This document shows positions 1-10,089 of a stretch of DNA of 64,000 nucleotides, in pieces. Under the pieces are notes generated by a model. The model did not search any database. It saw nothing but the letters and a program-made list of their open reading frames with translations, and was not told the origin of the DNA. The stretch is taken from NCBI RefSeq assembly GCF_000738675.1, contig NZ_JPUX01000001.1, positions 3,534,001 to 3,598,000 of the forward strand. The letters are read 5' to 3'. A program made the translations under genes and the position numbers. Position 1 is the first letter of the stretch, and each line of letters starts with the position of its first letter. The DNA is from Serratia nematodiphila DZ0503SBS1 (GTDB lineage: Bacteria; Pseudomonadota; Gammaproteobacteria; Enterobacterales; Enterobacteriaceae).

Positions 1-2654
1 AGCAGTACGCACAGTGGGAAAATGAACAGCGCCGCGTTGCCCGCGAGCTTTTGCTGATAGGTGAGATCGGTCCATTCGACGGTCATGCCTTCCGGCAGCG
101 TCTCTTTTGCCAGTTGCTCCATCAAGGCCACCGCTTGACCGGAACTGACACCTATCGCCGCGCCGCCCGAGATATCGGCCGATGGGTAGCCGTTGTAACG
201 GATGATGCGATCCGGGCCGGAGCCGGGCGTCACGGTAACAAAGGAAGACAGCGGCAGCATGTCACCGGCCGCGTTGCGCACCTGCAGTCGGCCGATGGCT
301 TCCGCTTGCATGCGATGGTTGGCATCGGCCTGGGCGGTCACCTTGTAAGTGCGGCCGAATCGGTTGAAGTCGTTGATGTAAAGCGAGCCGAGGTAGATTT
401 GAAGCGACTCGAACACATCCGCCAGGCTGACACCCTGACTTTTCGCCTGCGTACGGTCGATAACCACATCAAGTTGCGGCGCATTGATGTCCAGGCTGGT
501 CATCAGACCGGCGATCTGTCCCGATTCGGTGGCTTTCACCATCAGGAGCCGCGTGTGCTCAACCAGAGACTCAAGCCCCGCGCCGCCGCGATCTTCCACC
601 TGCATCTTGAATCCGCCGGTGGCGCCGAGACCGGGGACGGGCGGTGGCGGAAATACGCCGAGGAAACCATCGGGAATGTCGGCGAACTTCGCCTGCAGCC
701 GACCAGCGATGGCTGACGCGGCCAGATCGGGCGTGGCGCGTTCTTTAAACGGATCGAGCATGACGAACATCACGGCGGCGTTCGGCACATTGACGAAGCC
801 GTTGATAGACAGTCCCGGAAAGGCCACGACGCTTTCCACCCCGGGTTCCGCCAGCGCGATCTTCGACATCTGTTTAACGACCGCATCGGTGCGATCCAGC
901 GAGGCCGAGTTGGGCAATTGGGCGATGCCGACGAGATAATACTTATCCTGCATGGGCACGAAGCCCGGCGGTACGGCCTGGAAGCCGAAAAACGTCAGAA
1001 CGAGCAGCCCGCCGTAAATGGCCAGCGCCACGCCGCTGACGCGCACCGTTTTACGCACGGCATTGGCATACGCGTCCGGCGCGCGTTGGAAAGGCCGGGC
1101 GGCGGCTTGCACGATACGCTGAATACGGCCGGGAGCGCGATGTTCCGCCGGATGCGGCCGCAGCAGCAAGCCGGCCAGCGCCGGGCTGAGCGTCAGGGAA
1201 TTGAGCGCCGACAGCAGGGTAGAAATGGCGATAGTCAATGCGAACTGACGGTAAAATTCCCCTTGTAAACCGCTCAGGAACGCCGTTGGAATGAACACAG
1301 CGGCCAGCACCGAGGTGATGGCGATGATCGGCCCGGTGACTTCATCCATGGCGAGCCGTGCGGCTTGCTGCGGCGTTTTACCGTTTTCGATGTGCCGTTC
1401 GACATTCTCTACCACCACAATAGCGTCATCGACGACGATACCGATAGACAACACCAAACCGAACAGGGACAGCGTATTGAGCGAGAAGCCCATCAAATGC
1501 ATGATGGCGAACGTGCCGACCAGCGAGACCGGCACCGCGAGCAGCGGAATGAGCGAGGCTCGCCAGCTACGCAGGAACACTACCACCACGATCACCACCA
1601 GCAGGATCGCCTCCAGCAGGGTCGTCACCACCGATTCGAGCGATGCCTGCACGAAAACCGTCGGATCATAGGCGATTCGTGAGCTGAGCCCGGCAGGGAA
1701 GTCGCCTTCCAGGCGTTTGACGGTCGCTCTGACCGCCCGAGCGACGTCCAGCGCGTTGGCGCCCGGGCTCTGAATGATTTGCAGCGCGACGGCCGGCTCG
1801 CCGTCGAGCAGGCTGCGCAGCGCATACGCATCGGCGCCCATTTCTATACGGGCGACGTCGCGCAAGCGGGTCACCTGGCCGTCGCTGCCGGTGCGGATGA
1901 TGATATCGCCAAACTGTTTCTCATCGGCCAGCCGCCCCAGGGTATTGACCGTAACCTGAAATGCGGCATTGGAGTCGGGCGCCTGACCGACGGAACCGGC
2001 CGCCACCTGCACGTTTTGCTCGCGCACCGCAGCGATCACATCGCCGGCGGTTAGCCCGCGTGCGGCGATCAGATCCGGATCCAGCCAGAGCCGCATGCTG
2101 TATTCGCCGGCTCCCCAAACCTGGACATCGCTGACACCCGGAATACGGGACAGCTCATCACGAACCTGCAGGTAAGCGTAATTCGAGATATACAGCGGAT
2201 CGTAGCGTTGGTCGGGCGACAGAAGATGCACCACCATCAGGATGTCCGGTGAGGTTTTCTGCGTCACCACGCCCTGATGCTGCACCTCTGCAGGCAACCG
2301 GGGTAACGCGCGCGCCACCCGGTTTTGCACCTGGATCTGCGCCATGTCGGCATTCGTTCCTTGCGCAAACGTGACGGTCAACGTCATTCGGCCGTCGGTC
2401 GCCGCCTGTGAAGACATATAAAGCATGCCTTCAACGCCGGTGATGGCTTGCTCCAGCGGCGTGGCCACCGTTTCCGCGATCACTTTCGGGTTGGCGCCGG
2501 GGTAAAAGGCGGTCACTTGGACGGTGGGCGGCGTGACCGCCGGATATTCGCTCAGCGGCAATTGGAACAGCGCCACGATGCCGGCGATCAACGTCAAGAT
2601 GGAAAGAACAATGGCGAAGATCGGGCGTTTGATGAAGAAGCGGGGAAATGTCAT
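1..2654 (-). CDS. RND (HAE1) multidrug efflux permease, MexF/OqxB-like, 3' end beyond window
   Basis: Inner-membrane proton-driven pump subunit of a tripartite efflux system. The reading frame is open from the ATG at 2654 to the window edge, about 884 codons of an expected ~1040, so the C-terminus is missing. The N-terminus (MTFPRFFIKRPIFAIVLSIL) is the first transmembrane helix typical of the family. The porter region contains EYPAVTPPTVQV and ATPLEQAITGVEGM, close to the MexF/OqxB group. The TM4 proton-relay motif VDDAIVVVENVERH with paired Asp is present, encoded near 1400-1440. The start overlaps the adaptor's stop as ATGA (2651-2654), so the two are co-translated. Substrates cannot be read from the sequence. 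No TetR or LysR regulator lies next to the pair. Confidence 0.93.
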   Translation of the reverse strand, partial: MTFPRFFIKRPIFAIVLSILTLIAGIVALFQLPLSEYPAVTPPTVQVTAFYPGANPKVIAETVATPLEQAITGVEGMLYMSSQAATDGRMTLTVTFAQGTNADMAQIQVQNRVARALPRLPAEVQHQGVVTQKTSPDILMVVHLLSPDQRYDPLYISNYAYLQVRDELSRIPGVSDVQVWGAGEYSMRLWLDPDLIAARGLTAGDVIAAVREQNVQVAAGSVGQAPDSNAAFQVTVNTLGRLADEKQFGDIIIRTGSDGQVTRLRDVARIEMGADAYALRSLLDGEPAVALQIIQSPGANALDVARAVRATVKRLEGDFPAGLSSRIAYDPTVFVQASLESVVTTLLEAILLVVIVVVVFLRSWRASLIPLLAVPVSLVGTFAIMHLMGFSLNTLSLFGLVLSIGIVVDDAIVVVENVERHIENGKTPQQAARLAMDEVTGPIIAITSVLAAVFIPTAFLSGLQGEFYRQFALTIAISTLLSALNSLTLSPALAGLLLRPHPAEHRAPGRIQRIVQAAARPFQRAPDAYANAVRKTVRVSGVALAIYGGLLVLTFFGFQAVPPGFVPMQDKYYLVGIAQLPNSASLDRTDAVVKQMSKIALAEPGVESVVAFPGLSINGFVNVPNAAVMFVMLDPFKERATPDLAASAIAGRLQAKFADIPDGFLGVFPPPPVPGLGATGGFKMQVEDRGGAGLESLVEHTRLLMVKATESGQIAGLMTSLDINAPQLDVVIDRTQAKSQGVSLADVFESLQIYLGSLYINDFNRFGRTYKVTAQADANHRMQAEAIGRLQVRNAAGDMLPLSSFVTVTPGSGPDRIIRYNGYPSADISGGAAIGVSSGQAVALMEQLAKETLPEGMTVEWTDLTYQQKLAGNAALFIFPLCVL

Positions 2655-3811
2655 GTCGCATCTCCCATCGTGTTCGGTTGTGTCGCCGGCGTGCCGTCAA
2701 TCATCGTAGGGCGGGGGGTGACCGCCATGCCGGGGCGCACCAGCCCTTTCACCACGATGCGTTCTCCCGGTTGCAGCCCTCGCTCTATCACGCGCATCCC
2801 ATCAACAACCGGGCCAAGTTCTACCGGGCGGTATTCGGTCTTGTTGTTTTTATCGACGACCAGGACATAACGACGGCTTTGATCGGTGCCAATTGACCGA
2901 TCGGCAATCAACACCTTCGCCTGTGGTGCGCCGGTTTCCAGCTTGATCTTGGCGAACAGCCCCGGGGACAGCCGTCCATCGGGGTTATCGATTACCGCGC
3001 GCAGGCGTACCGTGCCGGTCGTCCGTTCGGCAGCATTGGCGATAAAGTCGACGCGGCCGGGACGTGAGTACGTTTTGTCGCCGATCAACGCCGTCATGAC
3101 CTTGATCTCATGCGTTGCCGTCTTATCGCGCCAGGCGGCCAGCGATTGCAAATAGGTGCGTTCATCGACGTCAAAGTAGACGTGGAGTGGGTTGACGGAA
3201 ACGATGGTGGTGAGCGCCGTGATGCCGCTGGCGACATAGTTGCCTTCGGTGATGAGCGTCCGCCCGACGCGCCCGGCGATTGGCGCGGTGACGCGCGTAA
3301 ACGTCATGTCCAATTGCGCCGCCGTCAACGCCGCCTTTGCCGCGTTGACCCGCGCCTTACTCACATTCATCGCGGCAGTGGCGGCATCGAAAGGCTCGCG
3401 GGCGATGACTTTTTGGTTGAACAGCGTTCGGGCGCGCGCAAAGTCGGCCTGGGCGAGCGTAGCGGTGGCTTCGGCCTCTTGCAGTCGCGCCGCTGCAGCG
3501 TCCAGCGCCGCCTGGAAGGGCCGCGGATCGATACGAAATAGCGGATGGCCTTTTTCAATGACGCGCCCTTCAGGGACGTTCACGGCCTGTATGTACCCGG
3601 CGACCCGCGGCCGCAGCTCAACGCGCTGGACGGCGGTCAGGGAACCGCTGAATTCGACAAAAGGGGTGACCGGACGCACCAGCACCTCGGCCACCGGTAC
3701 GGCAGGTGGCGGCGGTGCGGTGGCGGACGGTGCGCTGTCGTTGCACCCGGCGACGGCGAAAGCGATGCTTACCGCCGCTGCCGTCGAGAGGAGAGTTTTA
3801 GCTTTCATCAT
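2651..3811 (-). CDS. RND efflux periplasmic adaptor (membrane fusion lipoprotein)
   Basis: A 386-residue adaptor bridging the RND permease and an outer-membrane channel. The start is taken at one of two adjacent ATGs (3811 or 3808), preceded by AAAGG. An upstream in-frame extension to 3865 lacks a signal sequence. Residues 1-25 form a lipoprotein signal ending AVAGC, so Cys is probably acylated. A biotinyl-lipoyl-like hairpin begins at VEFSGSLTAVQRVELRPRVAGYI, followed by a coiled-coil segment rich in Ala, Glu and Gln, then beta-barrel blocks including APIAGRVGRTLITEGNYV. It is the first gene of a two-gene operon. No outer-membrane factor gene follows inside the window; one may lie past the left edge. 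Confidence 0.92.
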   Translation of the reverse strand: MMKAKTLLSTAAAVSIAFAVAGCNDSAPSATAPPPPAVPVAEVLVRPVTPFVEFSGSLTAVQRVELRPRVAGYIQAVNVPEGRVIEKGHPLFRIDPRPFQAALDAAAARLQEAEATATLAQADFARARTLFNQKVIAREPFDAATAAMNVSKARVNAAKAALTAAQLDMTFTRVTAPIAGRVGRTLITEGNYVASGITALTTIVSVNPLHVYFDVDERTYLQSLAAWRDKTATHEIKVMTALIGDKTYSRPGRVDFIANAAERTTGTVRLRAVIDNPDGRLSPGLFAKIKLETGAPQAKVLIADRSIGTDQSRRYVLVVDKNNKTEYRPVELGPVVDGMRVIERGLQPGERIVVKGLVRPGMAVTPRPTMIDGTPATQPNTMGDAT

Positions 3812-3959
3812 TTGACCTTTTCTACCGACGTCGACTGTGGAATTTACTGCGTAGCAGCAGCTCATCCTGCGTTATCCGGCTTCCAACGTTGGCAAGGTCA
3901 AGCGATTTAGGGCGGGGCGATAGTGCGGTCGCTGATACCCGCATGACGAGTGACAATAA

Positions 3960-3985
3960 CCTCGTGCCGCAAGAGCGGTACGAGG
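3960..3985 (-). terminator. Hairpin downstream of the DJ-1/PfpI gene
   Basis: An 11-bp stem (CCTCGTGCCGC pairing with GCGGTACGAGG, one G-T pair) with an AAGA loop lies 9 bp after the stop of the - strand gene. The trailing run is only TTATTGTC, so it is a weak intrinsic terminator candidate. It separates that gene from the efflux operon. Confidence 0.45.
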
Positions 3986-3993
3986 TTGCGCGT

Positions 3994-4563
3994 TTATTGC
4001 TGCAGTACCTCGGCGAACTTCGCCAGCCACTGCGGATGCGCCGGCCAGGCCGGGGCGGTGACCAGATTGCCGTCGACGTGCGCCTGATCGATGCCGATCT
4101 CCGCATAATGACCGCCGCCGAGCCGCACCTCAGGCGCGCAGGCCGGGTAGGCGCTGCAGGTGCGGCCTTTCAACACTCCGGCCGCCGCCAGCAGCTGCGG
4201 GCCGTGGCAAACGGCGGCGATCGGTTTTTTCGCGGCGTCAAACGCCTGTACCAGCGCGATCACGTCGGGGTTCAGACGCAGGTATTCCGGCGCCCGACCG
4301 CCGGGGATCAAGAGCGCATCGTAGTGCTCTTCTTTGGCGGCGGCGAAGTCGGCGTTCAGGGTGAAACGGTGGCCGGGTTTCTCGCTGTAGGTCTGCGCGC
4401 CGTCAAAATCGTGGATCGCGGTCTGGATGTAGTCGCCGACAGCTTTGCCGGGGCACACGGCGTCCACCCAATGGCCGATCATCTGCAATGCCTGAAACGG
4501 CACCATGGTTTCATAATCTTCGGCGTAGTCGCCGACCAGCATCAGGATTTTTTTCTTGCTCAT
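3994..4563 (-). CDS. DJ-1/PfpI family protein
   Basis: A 189-residue cytoplasmic class I glutamine-amidotransferase-like protein. The nucleophile elbow [10 protein letters not shown] holds the reactive Cys at about residue 121, and [13 protein letters not shown] supplies the upstream acidic/Gly loop. Family members act as glyoxalase III, deglycase, protease or isonitrile hydratase; the sequence alone does not choose among these. The ATG at 4563 (MSKKK) is preferred over a GTG two codons upstream, although neither has a strong ribosome-binding site. It is a single gene divergent from the ankyrin gene, with AT-rich DNA between them. Confidence 0.85.
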   Translation of the reverse strand: MSKKKILMLVGDYAEDYETMVPFQALQMIGHWVDAVCPGKAVGDYIQTAIHDFDGAQTYSEKPGHRFTLNADFAAAKEEHYDALLIPGGRAPEYLRLNPDVIALVQAFDAAKKPIAAVCHGPQLLAAAGVLKGRTCSAYPACAPEVRLGGGHYAEIGIDQAHVDGNLVTAPAWPAHPQWLAKFAEVLQQ

Positions 4564-4897
4564 GATCACAACTCATGCAGGAGGGGGAATGCCTAAGGTA
4601 TAGCCCAGCCCCCCTTGGAATGCGAACCGCAAAGTGCTGTGGAATACAGGATACAAAAGCGTAAAAATTGAGTTGACTTTCTTGGTAAGAATAAAGGCCA
4701 TAATTATCTTGGCGATCTAATCAGTAATGAATTTGATTTTCGTTTGTTTCCTATGATAGAAAAACGGCTCCCCACTAAATGGAAAGGAAATCTGCTAGCA
4801 CGCTTCATACGAACACATAAGAATTCTGTGATTATTACCATTGCGTAATAATGGAAAGCACTTATTTAATTTTTTATTATTTTGAAGGAACAAGAAA
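4564..4897. other. AT-rich intergenic region between divergent genes
   Basis: About 330 bp with no credible open frame. It must hold the promoters of the divergent DJ-1/PfpI and ankyrin genes. A TTGACT at about 4674 followed by CATAAT at about 4700 is a poorly spaced promoter candidate for the + strand. I see no hairpin or operator here. Confidence 0.5.
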
Positions 4898-5887
4898 ATG
4901 CCTATTTTAAATCGCTGTGCCACAGCCTGCGCACTGGCGCTGAGCCTGCTGGGGAGCTCGGTTGCAGCACACGCTGGGGAACAAGAGGAGCTCACCCAAA
5001 AACTGGATGAGTCGGTAATGACGTATGCTTACTCTAAGAGTAGTAGCGATATGGACACCATTAATGAACTGATAAAAAATGGCGCTCACCCCACTATTCA
5101 AACGGTATGGTATGCCGCCTATTACAAACAGCCGGCGCTGCTCGATCGTTTTCTTGATATGTCGGTGAATGTGAACCAAGCCATCAGTGACAATGGAGAA
5201 ACCGTATTGTTGTCAGCGTTGGGAAATACCGACAAGTCTGAATTATCCGATGATGACCTTCACATTTTACAGAGCTTGCTAAAAGCGGGTGCCAATACCA
5301 ATGTCATTGCACAAGGGGGGACTAATACACCGCTTATTGCCGCCGCCCAAAGCCAAGGAGCCGCGCCCGCGCTGGTGAAATTATTGCTGCAATTTGGTGC
5401 GGATGCCAAGCAGGTTACCCCGCAAGGATTCTCACCGATAATGGGGGAAGGGGCGGCTAATCTGGAGGTCATCAAACTGCTGGTAGCCGCCGGTACAGAT
5501 CCTTATGGCGTGAGCAAGGTAGGATCAACGCCTTTGCACTTTGTTTGCACGAGGGATTCTTCCCAGGACGGCCAGCCGGACCCGCAAGCGGCGCAGCGTA
5601 TCGCCTTGTTGCATAAACCCGGAACCTCTATCGATGCCCAACCGGCCCAGCAACAGGCCTGGCCTGTTGGCACACCGCTGCTGGAAAGCCTGACCAGCAA
5701 TAATCCTGACTGCGTCAAGGCGTTGTTGGCTGCGGGTGCTGATAAAGATGCGCTGGCCTTCCCGGCAGAGTATGTGGCAGCAGATCCAAGCGTAAAAGGT
5801 AAAACGGTTCGTCAGAATATACTCGGGGCGGCAGAAAAATATCCCGACCTGTATTCGCCAGAAATCGTGGCCTTGTTTCAAAAATAG
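4898..5887 (+). CDS. Exported ankyrin-repeat protein
   Basis: A 329-residue protein with a Sec signal peptide (residues 1-26, hydrophobic core ACALALSLLGSSVA, cleavage after AHA). At least five ankyrin-type repeats follow, recognisable as LLKAGANTNVIAQGGTNTPL, LLLQFGADAKQVTPQGFSPI, LLVAAGTDPYGVSKVGSTPL and LLAAGADKDALAF. The start has AAGGAA about 8 bp upstream. Periplasmic ankyrin proteins of this size bind partner proteins; in some bacteria they pair with catalase or act in contact systems, but no such partner is adjacent. It is monocistronic and ends at a strong hairpin. Function unknown. Confidence 0.85.
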   Translation: MPILNRCATACALALSLLGSSVAAHAGEQEELTQKLDESVMTYAYSKSSSDMDTINELIKNGAHPTIQTVWYAAYYKQPALLDRFLDMSVNVNQAISDNGETVLLSALGNTDKSELSDDDLHILQSLLKAGANTNVIAQGGTNTPLIAAAQSQGAAPALVKLLLQFGADAKQVTPQGFSPIMGEGAANLEVIKLLVAAGTDPYGVSKVGSTPLHFVCTRDSSQDGQPDPQAAQRIALLHKPGTSIDAQPAQQQAWPVGTPLLESLTSNNPDCVKALLAAGADKDALAFPAEYVAADPSVKGKTVRQNILGAAEKYPDLYSPEIVALFQK

Positions 5888-5900
5888 GTGAAAACGAAAA

Positions 5901-5918
5901 AGGGGGCTTTCGCCCCCT
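5901..5918. terminator. Bidirectional terminator between the ankyrin gene and gdh
   Basis: AGGGGGC-TTTC-GCCCCCT hairpin. On the - strand it is followed by TTTTTCGTTTT, an ideal intrinsic terminator for the convergent glutamate dehydrogenase gene. On the + strand the trailing sequence is weaker, but the hairpin directly follows the ankyrin stop. Confidence 0.85.
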
Positions 5919-5955
5919 GATAAAATGGCCCGTTCGCAGGCCAAATAAGCCGGTA

Positions 5956-7230
<1,275 letters not shown>

Positions 7231-7850
7231 AACCAACCTTTATATATTAGAGGTATTTATTTCGTTTAACCGTGGATTAGCAAGCGCATAACACTTTGCG
7301 ACGCTAAATTTACCACTAATTATGCCGGTTGTTAGCCCCCCTCTCATCGGGCCAGCGGACGGTTTTTCGCCGCCTGCAGAGCGATAAATGAATAGTTAAT
7401 TACTTTTTGTCGGCGGTGAGCGATCACATGCATAATTTATGCATATAAAGCGCATAAAAACCCTTTTTATCTATTTTTCAGAAGCTTGAATGTGATCAAA
7501 AAGTTTCATTTTATTTAACTGCCATGTTGACAATGGCATTTCCCCTCGCCAGAGTTAAATTAATGTTAAAACGGCTCCGGCGTCGTTTTTTTGTTGCACA
7601 AGGGAAAGTATAACCATTTGATATTGTAGTGTTTACCCACCACGCTCAGGCTTTGTACGCCAAACGTGGGCGATACGACGGCTCACGAGAGCATTTTCTT
7701 GGTACCCATTATTATTACCTCCCTGTCACAACGGGGCGGGCAGCGTTTGGTCTCAATTTTTTTTGCCGGTTAGAGCGCCCGCGGGCGCTTCATTCCTGCT
7801 GCAACCGCGCATCGGTTGCTTAATCGCCTTAACGACGGACAGGTAACACC
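7231..7850. other. 620-bp AT-rich divergent regulatory region (gdh / CycA-like transporter)
   Basis: No convincing coding sequence. It contains a 17-bp near-palindrome at 7428-7444, a TGTGATC half-site near 7491, and a long stretch with several TATAAA-like boxes. A 64-codon open frame at 7629-7823 has no family-like composition or ribosome-binding site. The region must serve promoters in both directions. Confidence 0.5.
7428..7444. promoter_or_regulatory. 17-bp near-perfect palindrome upstream of gdh
   Basis: ATGCATAA-T-TTATGCAT: the two 8-bp arms are exact complements around a single central base. It sits about 200 bp upstream of the glutamate dehydrogenase start. It could be an operator; no specific regulator can be named. 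Confidence 0.35.
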
Positions 7851-9308
7851 ATGACAAAAAACCACTGCGATCGGCTGAACCCAGGTTCAGCCGAGGGGCC
7901 TCACTGTGCCCAAACCCTGCAGCGCGGGCTGAGTGCGCGCCACATTCAACTGATTTCGATCGGCGGCGCCATCGGCACCGGACTGTTTATGGGCGCCGGG
8001 AAAACCCTCGCGCTATCGGGCACCTCCATCGTACTGACTTACGCCATCGTCGGTTTTTTCATGTTCATGGTCATGAGGGCAATGGGAGAGCTGCTGCTCA
8101 CGCGGCTCGATTACCGCTCGTTCGCCGATTTTGTCTCCGAATACCTGGGGCCGCGCGCCAGCTTTTTTCTCGGCTGGTCCTACTGGCTAAGCTGGGTCGT
8201 GACCTGCATTGCCGACGTGGTGGTGTGCGGCGGCTACGTGCAATATTGGCTGCCAGACGTCTCGCCCTGGCTGCCGGCGCTGCTGACGCTGGGGTTTCTG
8301 TGTCTGTTCAACATGCTGTCGGTCAAGATGTTCGGCGAGGCCGAATTCTGGTTCGCGATGATCAAGGTGGTGGCGATCGTCGCGTTGATCGCTACCGGCG
8401 CCTGGATGGTGTTCAGCGGCTGGACCTCGCCGGACGGCGTGACCGCTTCACTGCATAACGTCACCGATCCCGCCATTTTCATGCCGCACGGCATCTTCGG
8501 CTTTTTCGCCGGTTTCCAGATCGCCATTTTCTCCTGCACCGGCATCGAGCTGCTGGGCACGATGTCGGCGGAGACCAAAAACCCCGAGAAGGTGCTGCCG
8601 AAGGCGATCAACGCGATCCCGGCCCGCATCATCGTCTTCTACGTGTGCTCGATGCTGACCATTATCGCCGTCACCTCATGGAGCCACATCTCGCCGGACA
8701 GCAGCCCGTTCGTGATGCTGTTCGATCGGGCGGGGCTGCCGGCCGCCGCCGCAGTGATCAACTTCGTGGTGCTGACTTCGGCGATGTCCTCGGCCAACAG
8801 CGGGGTGTATTCCAGCACCCGCATGCTGTACAGCCTGTCGATGGAAAAGCATGCCCACGGTCAGTTCCGCATTCTGTCGCGCACCACGGCCATTCCGATC
8901 CGCAGCCTGCTGTTTTCCTGCTTCTGCATGGTGGCCGGCACCTTGCTGCTGGTACTGGTGCCGAACGTCATGACGCTGTTCACCATCGTTTCTACCGTGG
9001 CGGCGATCCTGGTGGTTTACAGCTGGGGCATGATTTTGGTCGCCTACCTGATGTATCGCCAGAAGCGGCCGGATCTGCACGCCGCTTCCCACTTCAAAAT
9101 GCCGGGCGGGGTAGCGATGGCCTGGCTGACGCTGGCATTTTTCGCCTTTACGCTGGTGCTGATGGTGTTCGATCGCGATACGCTGATCGCGCTGTGCAGC
9201 ATGCCGCTGTGGTTTACCACGCTCGGCCTGATCTGGCGCTATCGGGTCCGCGACAGCGTGGCGCGCGAGAGCTACGTGTTTTATCGGCGCGGCGCCGAGG
9301 CGGAATAA
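7851..9308 (+). CDS. APC-family amino acid permease, CycA (D-Ser/D-Ala/Gly)-like
   Basis: A 485-residue inner-membrane proton symporter with about 12 hydrophobic segments. It has the APC signature HIQLISIGGAIGTGLFMGAG near residue 40 and long CycA-like stretches (VMRAMGELLL, VKMFGEAEFWFAMIK, GFFAGFQIAIFSCTGIELLG, INFVVLTSAMSSANSGVYS). The best functional guess is uptake of D-serine, D-alanine or glycine, since it resembles E. coli CycA throughout; paralogs of this family can differ in substrate. The ATG at 7851 follows GACAGGTAACACC. Downstream lies a YheO/DauR-type regulator after a strong hairpin, suggesting linked control of D-amino-acid uptake. Confidence 0.88.
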   Translation: MTKNHCDRLNPGSAEGPHCAQTLQRGLSARHIQLISIGGAIGTGLFMGAGKTLALSGTSIVLTYAIVGFFMFMVMRAMGELLLTRLDYRSFADFVSEYLGPRASFFLGWSYWLSWVVTCIADVVVCGGYVQYWLPDVSPWLPALLTLGFLCLFNMLSVKMFGEAEFWFAMIKVVAIVALIATGAWMVFSGWTSPDGVTASLHNVTDPAIFMPHGIFGFFAGFQIAIFSCTGIELLGTMSAETKNPEKVLPKAINAIPARIIVFYVCSMLTIIAVTSWSHISPDSSPFVMLFDRAGLPAAAAVINFVVLTSAMSSANSGVYSSTRMLYSLSMEKHAHGQFRILSRTTAIPIRSLLFSCFCMVAGTLLLVLVPNVMTLFTIVSTVAAILVVYSWGMILVAYLMYRQKRPDLHAASHFKMPGGVAMAWLTLAFFAFTLVLMVFDRDTLIALCSMPLWFTTLGLIWRYRVRDSVARESYVFYRRGAEAE

Positions 9309-9321
9309 CCGGCGAAGGATA

Positions 9322-9355
9322 CGCCGCTTGCCGCCGCTCCGCTCGGCAAGCGGCG
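9322..9355 (+). terminator. Strong 12-bp hairpin after the permease gene
   Basis: CGCCGCTTGCCG pairs exactly with CGGCAAGCGGCG across a 10-nt loop, 13 bp after the permease stop. There is no T-run, so it may stabilise the 3' end or act as a partial terminator before the regulator gene. Confidence 0.5.
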
Positions 9356-9418
9356 GCAACTGCGGTATGCTAAGCGGCTGAACCGCAAACCAAACCGGGC
9401 TATACGGAGACCCCCAGC

Positions 9419-10039
9419 GTGCCGAACTCTTCTTCTCAACTCGACCTTTTGCGATCGGTCGCCGACGGCATCGCCGCGCTGTTTTTCCCGAATGCGGAAG
9501 TGGTGATCCACGATCTGGCCACCAACAAGATTGCCTATCTGGCGAACAACCTGTCGAAGCGCAAACCGGGCGATGACGCCGGGCTGGAAGACTTCGAGCT
9601 CGATGGCGGCGCCGGCGTGACCGGCCCCTATGAAAAGCTGAACTGGGACGGCAAAAAGATGCGTTCGGTGAGCATCGCCGCGCGCGACGAGCAGGGCAAG
9701 CCCAGCTATCTGCTGTGCATCAACCTGAGCACCGCGATGTTCGAGGACGCCCGCAATGCGCTGGACATGTTTTTATCGGTCACGCGATTGCAGCCGCAGC
9801 CGCAACAGCTGTTCAAAGACGACTGGCAGGAGAAGATCAACACCTTCCTGCATGACTGGCTGCGGCGCGAGAACGCTGCGCTCGGCGCGCTGAGCCGCGA
9901 GCAGAAACGGCGGCTGGTCAGCGATCTCTATCATCAGGGGGCGTTCAAGGCCAAAAGCGCGGCGGATTACATCGCCAACGTGCTGTCGATGGGGCGCGCC
10001 ACGGTGTACAAGCATTTGCGGGAATTGAAGCAGCAGTAA
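9419..10039 (+). CDS. YheO/DauR-family PAS-like transcriptional regulator
   Basis: A 206-residue regulator. Residues ~1-120 form the YheO-type PAS-like domain (FPNAEVVIHDLATNKIAYLANN, then a GVTGPYEKLNWDGKKMRSVS stretch). Residues ~150-206 form the winged-helix end (KRRLVSDLYHQGAFKAKSAA, SMGRATVYKHLREL). DauR of Pseudomonas, a relative, represses D-arginine catabolism; together with the upstream CycA-like permease this supports a D-amino-acid signal (inference). The start is GTG at 9419 with GGAG 8 bp upstream. It ends at a bidirectional terminator shared with the siderophore receptor gene. Confidence 0.85.
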   Translation: MPNSSSQLDLLRSVADGIAALFFPNAEVVIHDLATNKIAYLANNLSKRKPGDDAGLEDFELDGGAGVTGPYEKLNWDGKKMRSVSIAARDEQGKPSYLLCINLSTAMFEDARNALDMFLSVTRLQPQPQQLFKDDWQEKINTFLHDWLRRENAALGALSREQKRRLVSDLYHQGAFKAKSAADYIANVLSMGRATVYKHLRELKQQ

Positions 10040-10061
10040 AGGCGGCGAGAAAGGCGGAAGA

Positions 10062-10085
10062 AAGGGGCGGCGATGGCCGCCCCTT
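10062..10085. terminator. Bidirectional terminator
   Basis: AAGGGGCGGC-GATG-GCCGCCCCTT: a perfect 10-bp stem with a tetraloop, lying between two convergent genes. T-rich tracts on both sides are short, but the stem is very stable. Confidence 0.75.
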
Positions 10086-10089
10086 GTCG

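Noticed and set aside
192..199. GTTGTAAC, resembling the core of a Tus/Ter replication arrest site
   Set aside because: It is inside the RND pump coding sequence and the flanking bases do not match the Ter consensus.
7629..7823. A 64-codon open frame between gdh and the CycA-like permease
   Set aside because: Starts with GTG without a ribosome-binding site, has no family-like features and lies where regulatory DNA is expected.
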